A stretch of 64,000 bases of DNA from QAMH01 sp900556425. GTDB lineage: Bacteria; Actinomycetota; Coriobacteriia; Coriobacteriales; QAMH01. The stretch is taken from positions 124,001 to 188,000 of the forward strand of contig CABRZR010000001.1 of the NCBI GenBank assembly GCA_902475535.1, in the 5' to 3' direction. The position numbers and the translations under genes were made by a program. A model generated the notes under the pieces. It did no database searches and was not told the DNA's origin. It saw only the letters and a list, made by a program, of their open reading frames with translations. Each line of letters begins with the position of its first letter. Position 1 is the first letter of the stretch. Shown here in pieces: positions 1 to 7,932 of this stretch.

Positions 1-18
1 GGCGCGCGTGCAAAAACC

Positions 19-217
19 GCGAATGTCTAGGACCGTCCGGCCTTATGCACGCAAAAGTGGCGAATGTCTAGTCTCTGTGGTTCTCAAATCCTAGACATTC
101 GGCATTTTCCTGCACATCACGCTAGTGTTATGCATCGGTACCCTAGATTTGCGCTGTTTTTGCGCGCACAGTTCGAGTTTTTCGCCAGCTAGTCCTAGGG
201 TTCCGGATTTTCGCGAA
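19..217. repeat. Phased direct/inverted repeat array, GCGAATGTCTAG type (array 1)
   Basis: Two direct copies of GCGAATGTCTAG (19-30 and 60-71, 41 bp apart) are followed by inverted copies whose CCTAG starts at 90, 142 and 194 (52 bp apart each). The third inverted copy is degenerate and contains the stop codon of the next gene. Units also carry an A/T tract and a TGCRCA-like block on the side away from CTAG. Spacings of 41 and 52 bp are close to four and five helical turns. The left end may continue beyond the window. Function unknown. Confidence 0.8.
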
Positions 218-464
218 TAATCGGTGTCGGGACATCATGCCGGCCAGCTGCGCTTGCACAGCCCGCGCAGCTACCTTTGCTGCAACCCATGCAAGCACTC
301 GGAAGTTTGAGGTCTTCGTCACTTGGCAGATTGGCATCGTGGTGCGCGTCGTGACACGAGCGCCCCTTTTTGCCAAAGCCACCGAAGAAGGCGACCTTGA
401 TGGCGATGCCAATCCATACGACAACGATGGCAAGTATGATCCAACTCGCAATATTCATACCCAA
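195..464 (-). CDS. FeoB-associated Cys-rich membrane protein
   Basis: This 89-residue protein has one N-terminal membrane helix (about residues 4-28), a short basic stretch (GKKGR), and a Cys-rich tail (CMGCSKGSC, CAGC). That layout matches the small FeoB-associated Cys-rich proteins usually encoded directly after feoB, thought to assist ferrous iron uptake. No feoA or feoB is next to it here: the upstream neighbour is ahcY on the opposite strand, so it is an orphan in this window. Its last six residues and TAG stop are encoded inside a unit of the adjoining phased array. A second in-frame ATG lies two codons after the first and could be the true start. Confidence 0.75.
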   Translation of the reverse strand: MGMNIASWIILAIVVVWIGIAIKVAFFGGFGKKGRSCHDAHHDANLPSDEDLKLPSACMGCSKGSCAGCASAAGRHDVPTPIIRENPEP

Positions 465-487
465 ATGTTAGCATACCCTAACAAATG

Positions 488-588
488 AGGCAAACGCCGC
501 CGGGGCAATTTTGTCTTGTTTGCTGCGGGTGCCATCACCTGCGAGATACGTAAACCTCAGTGGGACAAAAGGCCCGTTCATTTGTCTC
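488..588. repeat. Two imperfect GACAAAA/TTTGTC palindromes
   Basis: The stretch 488-521 holds a degenerate copy (CGCCGGGGCAATTTTGTC), and 562-588 holds GGGACAAAA followed by TTTGTCTC, forming a hairpin around a GGCCCGTTCA centre. Both belong to the dispersed GACAAAA family seen again at 12211, 23651, 25108, 26174, 56119 and 60946. They lie between the Cys-rich protein gene and ahcY. Confidence 0.6.
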
Positions 589-615
589 GGCCCGACTGCT
601 TGTTTCATCCGCCCG

Positions 616-624
616 TGATAGTAT
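616..624 (+). promoter_or_regulatory. Candidate extended -10 promoter of ahcY
   Basis: TGATAGTAT fits an extended -10 (TGnTAnnnT) 33 bases before the start codon. The same 12-mer TAGTATGTGCAG occurs upstream of serC (22517-22528), which supports a shared promoter type. No good -35 is visible at the usual distance. Confidence 0.4.
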
Positions 625-656
625 GTGCAGCGTGTCATTTCATCGAGGAGGAACCC

Positions 657-1916
657 ATGAGCTACGACATCACCGACATCAACCTTGCCGACGAGGGCCG
701 CGCGCGCATCCTGTGGGCCGACCGCGACATGCCCGTGCTTGCCAAGATTCGCGAGCGTTTTGCCAAGGAGCGCCCCTTCGAGGGAATCCGCGTCGGTGCG
801 TGTCTGCACGTGACGACCGAGACTGCCAACCTCGTACGTACGATGATCGAGGGCGGTGCCCAGGTCGCCCTGTGCGCGAGCAACCCGCTCTCCACCCAGG
901 ACGATACGGCTGCTGCGCTCGTCAAGTACTACGGCGCCGAGGTTTTTGCCCGCTGTGGCGAGGATACCGAAACCTACTACAAGCACCTCGACGCGGTCAT
1001 CGACACCAAGCCGCAGATCACGATGGACGACGGCGCCGACCTCTGCGACCGCATCCACGGCGATCGCCAGGACGCTCTCGAGTATGTCATCGGCGGCACC
1101 GAGGAGACCACGACCGGCGTCATTCGTCTTGCGGCCATGGCTGCCGCCGGTGCGCTCAAGTACCCCTCGTTCAACGTCAATGATGCCAACACCAAGCACT
1201 TCTTCGACAACCGCTATGGCACGGGCCAGTCCACGCTTGATGGCATCGTGCGTGCGACCAATCGCCTGCTTGCGGGCCGCACCCTCGTGGTGAGCGGTTA
1301 CGGCTTTTGCGGTCGTGGCCTGGCACAGCGTGCCGCCGGCATGGGCATGAGCGTCATCATCTGCGAAGTCGATCCGCTCAAGGCGCTCGAGGCGCACATG
1401 GAGGGCTACCGTGTGATGCCGTGCGCCGAGGCCGCCAAGTACGCCGACGTATGGGTCACCGTCACGGGCGACCTCAACGTCATCGATGCGCCGGCGTTCG
1501 AGAACATGAAGGACGGCGCCATCATCTGCAACTCTGGTCACTTCAATAGCGAGATCAACATCCCGTGGCTCGAGGAGCATGCGGTGTCGAAGGAGACCCT
1601 CAAGCCGTTGGTCGACGAGTACACGTTGCCTGACGGCCGTACCATCATCCTGCTCGCCGACGGACGCCTCGTGAACCTGTCGGCGGCCGAGGGGCATCCC
1701 GCCGAGGTCATGGACATGAGCTTCGCCAACCAGGTGCTCGCCGCCGAATACGTGCTCAAGCATCGCGACGAGCTATTGCCCCAGTGCTACAACATCCCGG
1801 CCGAGATCGATGACGAGATCGCTCGCGTCAAGCTCGGCACGCTCGGCATCGAGATTGACACGCTCACGCCCGAGCAGGAGGCCTACCTCAATTCCTGGAC
1901 GCTGGGAACGGTGTAG
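657..1916 (+). CDS. ahcY: S-adenosylhomocysteine hydrolase
   Basis: Adenosylhomocysteinase reversibly splits S-adenosylhomocysteine into homocysteine and adenosine, clearing the product of SAM-dependent methylation. The 419-residue protein shows the substrate-domain motifs DDGADL and EETTTGV, the Rossmann signature GYGFCGRG for tightly bound NAD, and the C-terminal HPAEVMDMSFANQ. The length is that of the short bacterial/archaeal form. The start is set by GAGGAGGA about ten bases upstream of ATG 657; an open frame continues upstream but lacks family similarity. The gene stands alone and ends in a strong hairpin shared with convergent hypB. mtnA, another enzyme of the sulfur/SAM by-product cycle, lies 2.6 kb away. 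Confidence 0.95.
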   Translation: MSYDITDINLADEGRARILWADRDMPVLAKIRERFAKERPFEGIRVGACLHVTTETANLVRTMIEGGAQVALCASNPLSTQDDTAAALVKYYGAEVFARCGEDTETYYKHLDAVIDTKPQITMDDGADLCDRIHGDRQDALEYVIGGTEETTTGVIRLAAMAAAGALKYPSFNVNDANTKHFFDNRYGTGQSTLDGIVRATNRLLAGRTLVVSGYGFCGRGLAQRAAGMGMSVIICEVDPLKALEAHMEGYRVMPCAEAAKYADVWVTVTGDLNVIDAPAFENMKDGAIICNSGHFNSEINIPWLEEHAVSKETLKPLVDEYTLPDGRTIILLADGRLVNLSAAEGHPAEVMDMSFANQVLAAEYVLKHRDELLPQCYNIPAEIDDEIARVKLGTLGIEIDTLTPEQEAYLNSWTLGTV

Positions 1917-1917
1917 C

Positions 1918-1955
1918 AAAATGAGACAGTTGCTCAGAGCAACTGTCTCATTTTT
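1918..1955. terminator. Bidirectional terminator between ahcY and hypB (GAGACAGTTGCTC hairpin)
   Basis: An 18-base perfect arm (AAAATGAGACAGTTGCTC) and its complement give a hairpin with A-tract and T-tract ends, so it can terminate both convergent genes. It overlaps the hypB stop codon (1948-1950). Near-identical copies occur at 23687 and 24972, and a degraded one at 60891. Confidence 0.85.
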
Positions 1956-2598
1956 CGATTTGCTCGGAGAGCCAGCCAGCCCACTCGTCAACGCCGTCGC
2001 CCTTGGTTGCGGCGATGGCGAAACTCGGTGCCGTGGGATTGAGACGCGCGATGTGTTCGTCGAAGAGCGTCTTGTCAAAGGTGAAAGCTGGCATCACGTC
2101 AATCTTGTTGAGGATGATGGCGTCTGCCACTTGGAACATTCCCGGGTATTTGAGCGGCTTGTCGTCACCTTCGGGCACGGAGAGAATCATCATCTTGATG
2201 TCCTCGCCTAGGTAGAAATCCGCAGGACACACGAGATTGCCGACGTTCTCGATGAAGATAAGGTCGATGTTGTCGAGGTCGAGCACATCGAGTGCGCGGC
2301 GCAGCATGTCGCTTTCCAGGTGACAGGCGCCAGCCGTGTTGATCTGCACGGCGGGGATTCCCATGGCCTTGATGGTCTGCGAGTCGACGTCGCTCGCGAT
2401 ATCGCCCTCGATGACGGCGATGTTGTACTTGTCGCGCAGCGCGTTGATGGTTGCCACGATGGTCGACGTCTTGCCCGATCCGGGGCTTGCCAGCACGTTG
2501 ACCATGTAGACGCCCTTTTCGTCGAGCAGGGCGCGGTTTGCCGCAGCTCCCTCGTCGTTCTTGTTCAGGATCTTCGTTTCCAGGTCGATGTGAGCCAT
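1948..2598 (-). CDS. hypB: Hydrogenase maturation GTPase HypB
   Basis: HypB is a G3E-type GTPase that works with HypA to insert nickel into [NiFe] hydrogenases. The 216-residue protein shows the P-loop ASPGSGKTS, the metal-site motif GACHLESDML and the guanine-specificity motif NKID. It lacks the N-terminal His-rich nickel-storage segment found in some HypB proteins. The chosen ATG at 2598 is preceded by AGAAGGAT at good distance; the longer open frame would add 16 residues of non-family sequence. It is the last gene of the tatB-tatC-hypA-hypB group. Its stop lies inside a terminator hairpin. Confidence 0.93.
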   Translation of the reverse strand: MAHIDLETKILNKNDEGAAANRALLDEKGVYMVNVLASPGSGKTSTIVATINALRDKYNIAVIEGDIASDVDSQTIKAMGIPAVQINTAGACHLESDMLRRALDVLDLDNIDLIFIENVGNLVCPADFYLGEDIKMMILSVPEGDDKPLKYPGMFQVADAIILNKIDVMPAFTFDKTLFDEHIARLNPTAPSFAIAATKGDGVDEWAGWLSEQIEK

Positions 2599-2652
2599 GT
2601 CATCCTTCTCTCTCGACGTGTCGGGGGGTCTGACCCCGTGACACATTGGCCC

Positions 2653-3024
2653 CTACGCGGGGTCGTCCTCGTCGTCGGGTGTCTCGATTTCCATGGACGC
2701 GACTTCGAGTTCGCGACCCGCTATGAGCATGGTCGCCGCGGAGTCGCAGGCGGGACAGTGGTTGTGAAAGCGGTCGTGTTCGAACTCGTTACCGCAATCG
2801 AGGCATTTCGATCGCGGACTCACGAAGTCCATCACGAGCACGCAGCCGTCGAGCAACGGGTCATCTTCGGAAAGCGCCTCGAAGGCAAACTCCATCGCTT
2901 CGGGTACGACCATCGTCATCTCGCCAATCGTGAGCTTGATGTTTGTGATCTTTGTCGCACCGTTTTGGCGCGCGACGGGAACGACCGAATCGAATATCCC
3001 CTGGACGAGCGAAAGTTCGTGCAT
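2653..3024 (-). CDS. hypA: Hydrogenase nickel-incorporation protein HypA
   Basis: HypA is the small nickel chaperone that delivers Ni(II) to [NiFe] hydrogenase precursors with HypB. The 123-residue protein begins MHELSLVQ, with His2 as the known nickel ligand, and has the structural zinc site CLDC...CPAC in its C-terminal half. An acidic tail (ETPDDEDDPA) follows. Its start codon overlaps the tatC stop by one base (TAATG), suggesting translational coupling. A 54-bp gap carrying a GGGGTC/GACCCC palindrome separates it from hypB. Confidence 0.93.
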   Translation of the reverse strand: MHELSLVQGIFDSVVPVARQNGATKITNIKLTIGEMTMVVPEAMEFAFEALSEDDPLLDGCVLVMDFVSPRSKCLDCGNEFEHDRFHNHCPACDSAATMLIAGRELEVASMEIETPDDEDDPA

Positions 3025-3794
3025 TATGCAGCCATCTCCGCTTCTTCCTCGGCGCGCTGGCGCTTGATTCTACGCGACAGCGCAATGCGCGCGGCGGCGA
3101 GGGACACCTCGTAGAGCGCGAGAAGCGCGGCGAACATGATGCCCATCGTCACGGGAGAGGCGTCCGGAGTGACGACGGCGGCGATTACGAGCAGGCCAAC
3201 GTAGATGCCACGCCAACTCGCACGCATCTTCTTGTACGGCACGATGTTGAACAGGATGAGGAAGAACACCACAAGCGGCAGCTCGAACGCAAGGCCAAAG
3301 GCAAGCTCGAACAGGATGATGTAGTGCAGGTAGTCGGTTGCCTGGGGCAGAATCTGGCCGATCGACATGCTTTCGTTCGTGAGAAACTGGAACGCCGGAT
3401 TCAGGCAGAAGCAATAGCAGAAGACCATGCCGAGCACGTAGAGCGCGACGGCAACGAAGAACGTCGGCAGCACGTAGCGGCGCTCGTTGGGACGCAACGC
3501 CGGCAGGAAGAACGCGAGCAGCTCCCAGAAGATGAGCGGGCTGCACACGAGGACGGACATGAAGAGGGCAACGCGAAACTTCAGCGAGAAGCCTTCGAAA
3601 GCGCCGGTCACATAGACTTCCTGCACGTAATCGCTCACGGGAAGGATGAGGAAGTCGATGAGGTAGGGCGCGAGGAGGTACATGAAGCAAACCGTAACGG
3701 CCAGCGCCACAACGATTATGACGATGCGGCGGCGTAACTCGCCGATATGGTCCATGAGCGGCATGCGAGCGGGTCCGATGGGCACGTCACTCAC
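3024..3794 (-). CDS. tatC: Twin-arginine translocase subunit TatC
   Basis: TatC is the six-helix membrane receptor of the Tat pathway, which exports folded, often cofactor-loaded proteins. The 256-residue product starts near MPLMDHIGELRRR, the usual cytoplasmic TatC N-terminus, and has six hydrophobic segments and a basic/acidic tail. I place the start at GTG 3794 because GAGAAGG precedes it and it overlaps the tatB stop; ATG 3764 is the alternative but has no visible ribosome site. Coupling to hypA/hypB fits the fact that many hydrogenases are Tat substrates; no hydrogenase is in the window. Confidence 0.92.
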   Translation of the reverse strand: MSDVPIGPARMPLMDHIGELRRRIVIIVVALAVTVCFMYLLAPYLIDFLILPVSDYVQEVYVTGAFEGFSLKFRVALFMSVLVCSPLIFWELLAFFLPALRPNERRYVLPTFFVAVALYVLGMVFCYCFCLNPAFQFLTNESMSIGQILPQATDYLHYIILFELAFGLAFELPLVVFFLILFNIVPYKKMRASWRGIYVGLLVIAAVVTPDASPVTMGIMFAALLALYEVSLAAARIALSRRIKRQRAEEEAEMAA

Positions 3795-4347
3795 CGCCCT
3801 TCTCGTCGTCAAGATCGTACAGGCTCGCAGCCATGCTCTTCTTCTTGACGGTGCCGCTTGCCTCGGGAATGGGCTTGCCCTCGGGCTGCGCTGCGGGCGC
3901 GTCATCGAGGACGGACGCGAACGGGTCGTCGGCAACGGGTGCCGGAGCGGCTTGCTTTGCCGCCGGAGCAGGGGGCTCGCCAGGAACGCCGCCGGGGATG
4001 GCAGCGCCGGGCTTGGTCGCGGGAGAACCAGTCGAGCTGCCGAACATGTCCTTGAACGGGTCGGTGAACATGTTCTTCGTCTCGTTGAGGGTATCGTTGA
4101 TGGCGGAGATGTCCTCCTGGATGGGCTTGGTCGACTCTTCGACCTGATCCTTATAGGGGGCAATGGCCTCCTGGAAGGGATCGGCGACCTCTTCCTTGAA
4201 CTTCTTGTTGGCCGCCTCGGAGGCGTTTCTGAACTGCCTGATCGCCCGTCCTACGGTGCGCCCCATCTGGGGCAGCTTCTCCGGTCCGAAGATGAGGAAA
4301 CCGAAGAACAGGATAATCACTAGCTCCGTGCCACTAATTCCGAACAC
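3787..4347 (-). CDS. tatB: Tat translocase TatA/TatB-family subunit
   Basis: This 186-residue protein has the N-terminal transmembrane helix (ISGTELVIILFFGFLIFGPEKLPQ), the GPEKLPQMGRTVGRAIRQFRN amphipathic helix of the TatA/B family, and then a long charged, Pro/Ala-rich cytoplasmic tail. The long tail favours TatB, but TatA and TatB are hard to separate by eye and only one family member lies here. The start is GTG 4347, with AAAGGATG upstream; the open frame to 4443 covers a REP palindrome and is not coding. It heads the tat-hyp operon. Confidence 0.85.
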   Translation of the reverse strand: MFGISGTELVIILFFGFLIFGPEKLPQMGRTVGRAIRQFRNASEAANKKFKEEVADPFQEAIAPYKDQVEESTKPIQEDISAINDTLNETKNMFTDPFKDMFGSSTGSPATKPGAAIPGGVPGEPPAPAAKQAAPAPVADDPFASVLDDAPAAQPEGKPIPEASGTVKKKSMAASLYDLDDEKGGE

Positions 4348-4423
4348 GAAAACATCCTTTTCTAATAACGTTCGATTTCCCTGCAAGCTCGCTACTTTAC
4401 CACATGCGGGGCGGAGGAAGCGG

Positions 4424-4512
4424 TGAGACAACGTGCCTGGCACACTGTCTCATATCGCAGACATTTTATTGATTCTGGCTATCATTTGAGACAGTGTGCC
4501 AGGCACGTCTCA
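4424..4512. repeat. REP palindrome pair of the GTGCC-GGCAC family
   Basis: Two palindromes (4424-4452 and 4487-4512) carry TGAGACA, GTGCCAGGCAC or its complement, and TGTCTCA. They lie head to head between the tat operon start and the mtnA stop codon (4510). They belong to the family that flanks the RAYT gene at 7174-7917. Confidence 0.8.
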
Positions 4513-5673
4513 CTCGCCTGCGAACTCGATGCCCGTTTCGGTGATGACGCCGGTGATGAGCTCGTTGGGAGTGATGTCGAAAGCGGGATTGAAGACATCG
4601 CATTCGCTCGGCGCAATGGGAAGCCATTGATGCCCGTAGGGCATGCAGCGCACTTCGGCCTCGTCGCGTTGCTCGATGACGACCTCATCGCCTGTCACGA
4701 GCGACTTGTCGAAGGTCGAGTGCGGCGCGGCGACAAAGAACGGCACGCTGTGATAGCTCGAGACAACCGCGAGCGGATAGGTTCCGATCTTGTTTGCCAC
4801 GTCGCCGTTAGCGCACACGCGGTCGGCACCGACGATGACGGCGTCCACGAGCCCCTGGCCCATGATGGATCCGGCCATGTTGTCGCAGATGAGCGTATAG
4901 GGTACGCCCGCTTGCTCAAGCTCCCACGCGGTAAGGCGCGATCCCTGCTCGACGGGGCGTGTCTCGTCGACCCAGACCTTCTCGATGTCGCCGTTCTCGA
5001 AGGCGTGGTAGATGATTGACGTCGCCGTGCCCCACGCGGCTGTTGCGAGCGCGCCGGCGTTACAGTGCGTCTCGATGCGCAGGGGACGGCCCAGACGCTG
5101 GGCAAGCGTGGAGATGATGACAGCGCCGTTCTCGCCGATGAGCTTGCATGAGTAGATTTCGTCCTCCATGAGCTGGCAGGCTTGCTCCTCGAGGTCTTCG
5201 GTGATCTTGTCGACGCTGCCGCCCTGGTAAGCGGCCATGCGCGCCGGTGCTACAAGCTCGTTGATCGCCCAGGCGAGGTTGACCGCCGTCGGACGCACCG
5301 CCGCGATTTCGCGGCCGCGTTGCTCGAGCTTGCTCGCGAATACCGTGACAGAATCGACATCGCTCTTGGGGTTGGCCTGGCGCTTGGCCTCGCGAATGAC
5401 AGGCCACTCGTTTTTGGCCCAGAGCACGAGGGCGAACGCGCCGGCAATGCCGATGGCCGGGGCACCGCGTACGGCAAGCTCCTCGATTGCATCACAGACC
5501 TGCTTCGAGGTGAAGCAGTCGATGTACTCGATCGAAAACGGAAGCAGACGCTGGTCGAGCACCGTCAATCGGGCTGCCGCATCGTCAAGATTTGCCGTGG
5601 TCAGCGCACTGGGAACCCATCCCTCGAGCGCCGGCTGCCATTTTAGGGAACGCGGAAGATTCTCTCCCACCAT
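4510..5673 (-). CDS. mtnA: S-methyl-5-thioribose-1-phosphate isomerase
   Basis: MtnA converts methylthioribose-1-phosphate to methylthioribulose-1-phosphate in methionine salvage; some family members act on 5-deoxyribose-1-phosphate from SAM by-products. The 387-residue protein shows the family motifs RGAPAIGIAGAF, THCNAGALAT with the catalytic Cys, and the Asp-bearing GADRVCANGDVANKIGTY. The start is ATG 5673, with AAAGGCGG upstream, rather than GTG 5703. No mtnK, mtnP or other mtn gene is nearby, so the exact pathway is open. It is divergent from an NhaC-family transporter with a gap of about 100 bp. A REP palindrome overlaps the stop. Confidence 0.92.
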   Translation of the reverse strand: MVGENLPRSLKWQPALEGWVPSALTTANLDDAAARLTVLDQRLLPFSIEYIDCFTSKQVCDAIEELAVRGAPAIGIAGAFALVLWAKNEWPVIREAKRQANPKSDVDSVTVFASKLEQRGREIAAVRPTAVNLAWAINELVAPARMAAYQGGSVDKITEDLEEQACQLMEDEIYSCKLIGENGAVIISTLAQRLGRPLRIETHCNAGALATAAWGTATSIIYHAFENGDIEKVWVDETRPVEQGSRLTAWELEQAGVPYTLICDNMAGSIMGQGLVDAVIVGADRVCANGDVANKIGTYPLAVVSSYHSVPFFVAAPHSTFDKSLVTGDEVVIEQRDEAEVRCMPYGHQWLPIAPSECDVFNPAFDITPNELITGVITETGIEFAGE

Positions 5674-5777
5674 GTCTATCGCACCGCCTTTGATTAAAAA
5701 CACTTAGGCGGATGATACCACCAAGCGCCCGCACGCGGCGCCTTCACGCCTCACAAGACTTTGGCTATCATGAGCGC

Positions 5778-7076
5778 ATGGATAAGAAACCAAACGCAAA
5801 GGCCTTGTTGCCCATAGCCGTCTTCCTTGTGCTGTACCTCGGATGCGGCATCTATTTCGAGTACATTGCGCCGACTGAGGGGCAGATGGGCTTCTACGTG
5901 GTGAGCGTCGTCGTGGCGTTCGTCATCGCGCTCATCGTCGCACTGTTGCAAAATCGCTCGCTCTCCTTCGACGAGAAGATTCACGTTTGCGCGCGCGGCA
6001 TCGGCGATGACAACATCGTCATCATGCTCTTCATCTTCCTGATGGCCGGCGCCTTCTCGGGCATTGCGAGTGCGGCCGGAGGCGCCGAGAGCACGGCCAA
6101 CCTCTTTCTCGACATACTCCCTGCCCAGGCGGCCATACCCGGACTCTTCGTCATCGCCTGTATCATCTCGCTGGCCATGGGCACGAGCGTGGGCACCATC
6201 ACGGTGTTGACGCCGATCGCGGTCACGGTTGCGCAGAGTGCTGGCTTTAACCTACCCCTGTGCGTTGGCACTGTCGTGGGTGGTGCGATGTTTGGCGATA
6301 ACCTCTCCTTCATCTCGGATACCACCATCGCGGCGACCCGCACGCAGGGCGTCAACATGAAGGACAAGTTCTTCAACAACTTCCGCATCGCCTTGCCGGC
6401 AGCGCTCATCACGCTTGGCATTCTCATTGTCATGGCGCTCATGGCCGGCACCCCGACACTCGACGATTTCGACTACAACATCTGGCAGGCGATTCCGTAC
6501 TTCGCGGTGCTTATCGCCGCATTGTGCGGCATCAACGTCTTCGTCGTGCTCGGTGGCGGCATCGTGCTCTTTGCCATCGTGGGCGGCGCGACGGGATCGC
6601 TCGACTTCGCGACGGCGTTCTCGGCCATGGGCACGGGAACGGCTGGGATGTTCGAGACGATGATCGTCACGATTCTGGTGGCATCGATCAGCGCGCTCAT
6701 GCGCGAGTATGGCGGCTTTGCCTCGGTGCTCGGCTTCATCAAGCGTCACTTCACGGGCAAGCGGGGAGGCGAGCTGGGCTGCGGTCTGCTCACGTTGCTG
6801 CTTGACGTTGCTTGCGCGAACAACACGGTCGCCATTGTCGTGGCCGGACCCATCGCCAAGCACATCGGCGAGAAATACGGCATCGAGCCCGTGCGAGTGG
6901 CGAGTCTCATCGACATCTTCAGTTGCATCGGCCAGGGTCTTATCCCTTATGGTGCGCAGCTGCTCGTTGCCGCGAGCCTCGCCGGCATCGCAAGCGTCGA
7001 GATCATGCCGTTTCTGTTCTACCAGTTCCTGCTGCTCGCCTGCGTGCTCATCAGCATCGCCCTCGACCGCAAATGA
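5778..7076 (+). CDS. NhaC-family Na+/H+ antiporter-like transporter
   Basis: This is a 432-residue integral membrane protein with about eleven hydrophobic segments, conserved GTSVGTITVLTPIAV and GAMFGDNLSFISDTTIAATRTQG motifs, and DVACANNTVAIVVAGPIA in the second half, as in the NhaC family. Members exchange sodium for protons or carry organic substrates, including methionine in some species. The start at 5778 is chosen because the hydrophobic family sequence begins there. Being divergent from mtnA hints at a link to sulfur-compound metabolism, but the substrate cannot be read from sequence. The TGA stop is the first base triplet of a REP palindrome. Confidence 0.85.
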   Translation: MDKKPNAKALLPIAVFLVLYLGCGIYFEYIAPTEGQMGFYVVSVVVAFVIALIVALLQNRSLSFDEKIHVCARGIGDDNIVIMLFIFLMAGAFSGIASAAGGAESTANLFLDILPAQAAIPGLFVIACIISLAMGTSVGTITVLTPIAVTVAQSAGFNLPLCVGTVVGGAMFGDNLSFISDTTIAATRTQGVNMKDKFFNNFRIALPAALITLGILIVMALMAGTPTLDDFDYNIWQAIPYFAVLIAALCGINVFVVLGGGIVLFAIVGGATGSLDFATAFSAMGTGTAGMFETMIVTILVASISALMREYGGFASVLGFIKRHFTGKRGGELGCGLLTLLLDVACANNTVAIVVAGPIAKHIGEKYGIEPVRVASLIDIFSCIGQGLIPYGAQLLVAASLAGIASVEIMPFLFYQFLLLACVLISIALDRK

Positions 7077-7167
7077 GACAGCTGTGCCCGGCACGCTGTC
7101 TCAAAAACTGGGCAAAACTACGAGAATGTCGATGATATGAGACAGCGTGCCGGGCACAGCTGTCTCA
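7074..7167. repeat. Inverted REP pair (BIME-like) beside the RAYT gene
   Basis: The palindrome at 7074-7103 (TGAGACAGCTGTGCCCGGCA...) and the one at 7138-7167 are reverse complements of each other over about 30 bases, separated by 34 bases. Each contains a GTGCC/GGCAC core in GAGACAG/CTGTCTC arms. They fill the gap between nhaC and the 3' end of the RAYT gene, the arrangement expected of a REP element and its transposase. Confidence 0.85.
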
Positions 7168-7173
7168 TTTGTC

Positions 7174-7917
7174 TCAGGCGCGGCATATTGTATTTCTTCC
7201 GACACCTGTCAGGAGTTCGATTTTGCGAACCGAAAGACCTGCAGCTTTTAATGTTCTCAAGCTGGCATCACGCTCAGATTGGGGCAATCGTATGATCGCC
7301 CCAAGGGAAACGGGACTAAGGAGCGTCTGGGCGAGCTTCCGAACGTCATCATCGCTAACATAGGGTTTCTCTTCACTGTTCGTAAGCGAACACTCGCTTT
7401 CCTGCTCCGCCTCGTGAAAAAGCCGGAAGTTTTCTCTACCTCCGAAGATGTCCAACACAAAATCCACTTCGCATAATGAAGGTAACCCAACATATTCGTG
7501 ATAGCTTGACCACTTATAGGTTTCCATAGGAGCCAATCCACCCTTTTCAGGATTTTTGTGAATGTAACGCACGACCGTCAGCAGATAGGATTCGTCGTTA
7601 ATGGGCTCGCTCTTGAACCGATCCTGGAACAAATGTCCGACATGTCCCGTTTTGGCATTGAACCGACGTGCGTAGACACTGCAAACTCTATGCATGCCCC
7701 TCGACAAGCTCTCTTTATCTCCTCGAACAAGCAAGTGAAAGTGGTTTCCCATTAAGCACCACGCGTAGAGATCGAGATGGGCGTCTACTAAGCAATCCTG
7801 GAGCTTGTATAGGAAAAACTGACGGTCATTATCATCTTCGAATATCAGTTGCCTTCCGTTTCCTCGCGACATGACATGGTAAATATCCCCGACGCTTTCT
7901 TTCCGAAATCTACTCAT
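7174..7917 (-). CDS. REP-associated tyrosine transposase (RAYT, TnpA_REP)
   Basis: The 247-residue protein belongs to the IS200/IS605-like Y1 superfamily. It has the HUH metal-binding motif His59-Phe-His61 (GNHFHLL), the catalytic Tyr118 in RYIHKNP, and a C-terminal helix-turn-helix-like segment (RKIELLTGVGRNTI). RAYTs are domesticated single-strand nucleases that bind and cleave REP hairpins. AAAGGAG precedes ATG 7917. REP palindromes of one family lie on both sides (7074-7167 and 7933-8014) and are scattered through the window, making them its likely substrate. Base composition is lower in GC than neighbouring housekeeping genes, suggesting acquisition. Confidence 0.92.
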   Translation of the reverse strand: MSRFRKESVGDIYHVMSRGNGRQLIFEDDNDRQFFLYKLQDCLVDAHLDLYAWCLMGNHFHLLVRGDKESLSRGMHRVCSVYARRFNAKTGHVGHLFQDRFKSEPINDESYLLTVVRYIHKNPEKGGLAPMETYKWSSYHEYVGLPSLCEVDFVLDIFGGRENFRLFHEAEQESECSLTNSEEKPYVSDDDVRKLAQTLLSPVSLGAIIRLPQSERDASLRTLKAAGLSVRKIELLTGVGRNTICRA

Positions 7918-7932
7918 TTTGTTCTCCTTTCA

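Noticed and set aside
4348..4443. An N-terminal extension of TatB
   Set aside because: The extra sequence is translated REP palindrome; the GTG at 4347 has a good ribosome site and matches the family start.
7174..7917. A complete IS200/IS605 insertion sequence
   Set aside because: No tnpB and no clear left and right hairpin ends of a mobile IS were seen; motif style and REP flanks fit a domesticated RAYT.
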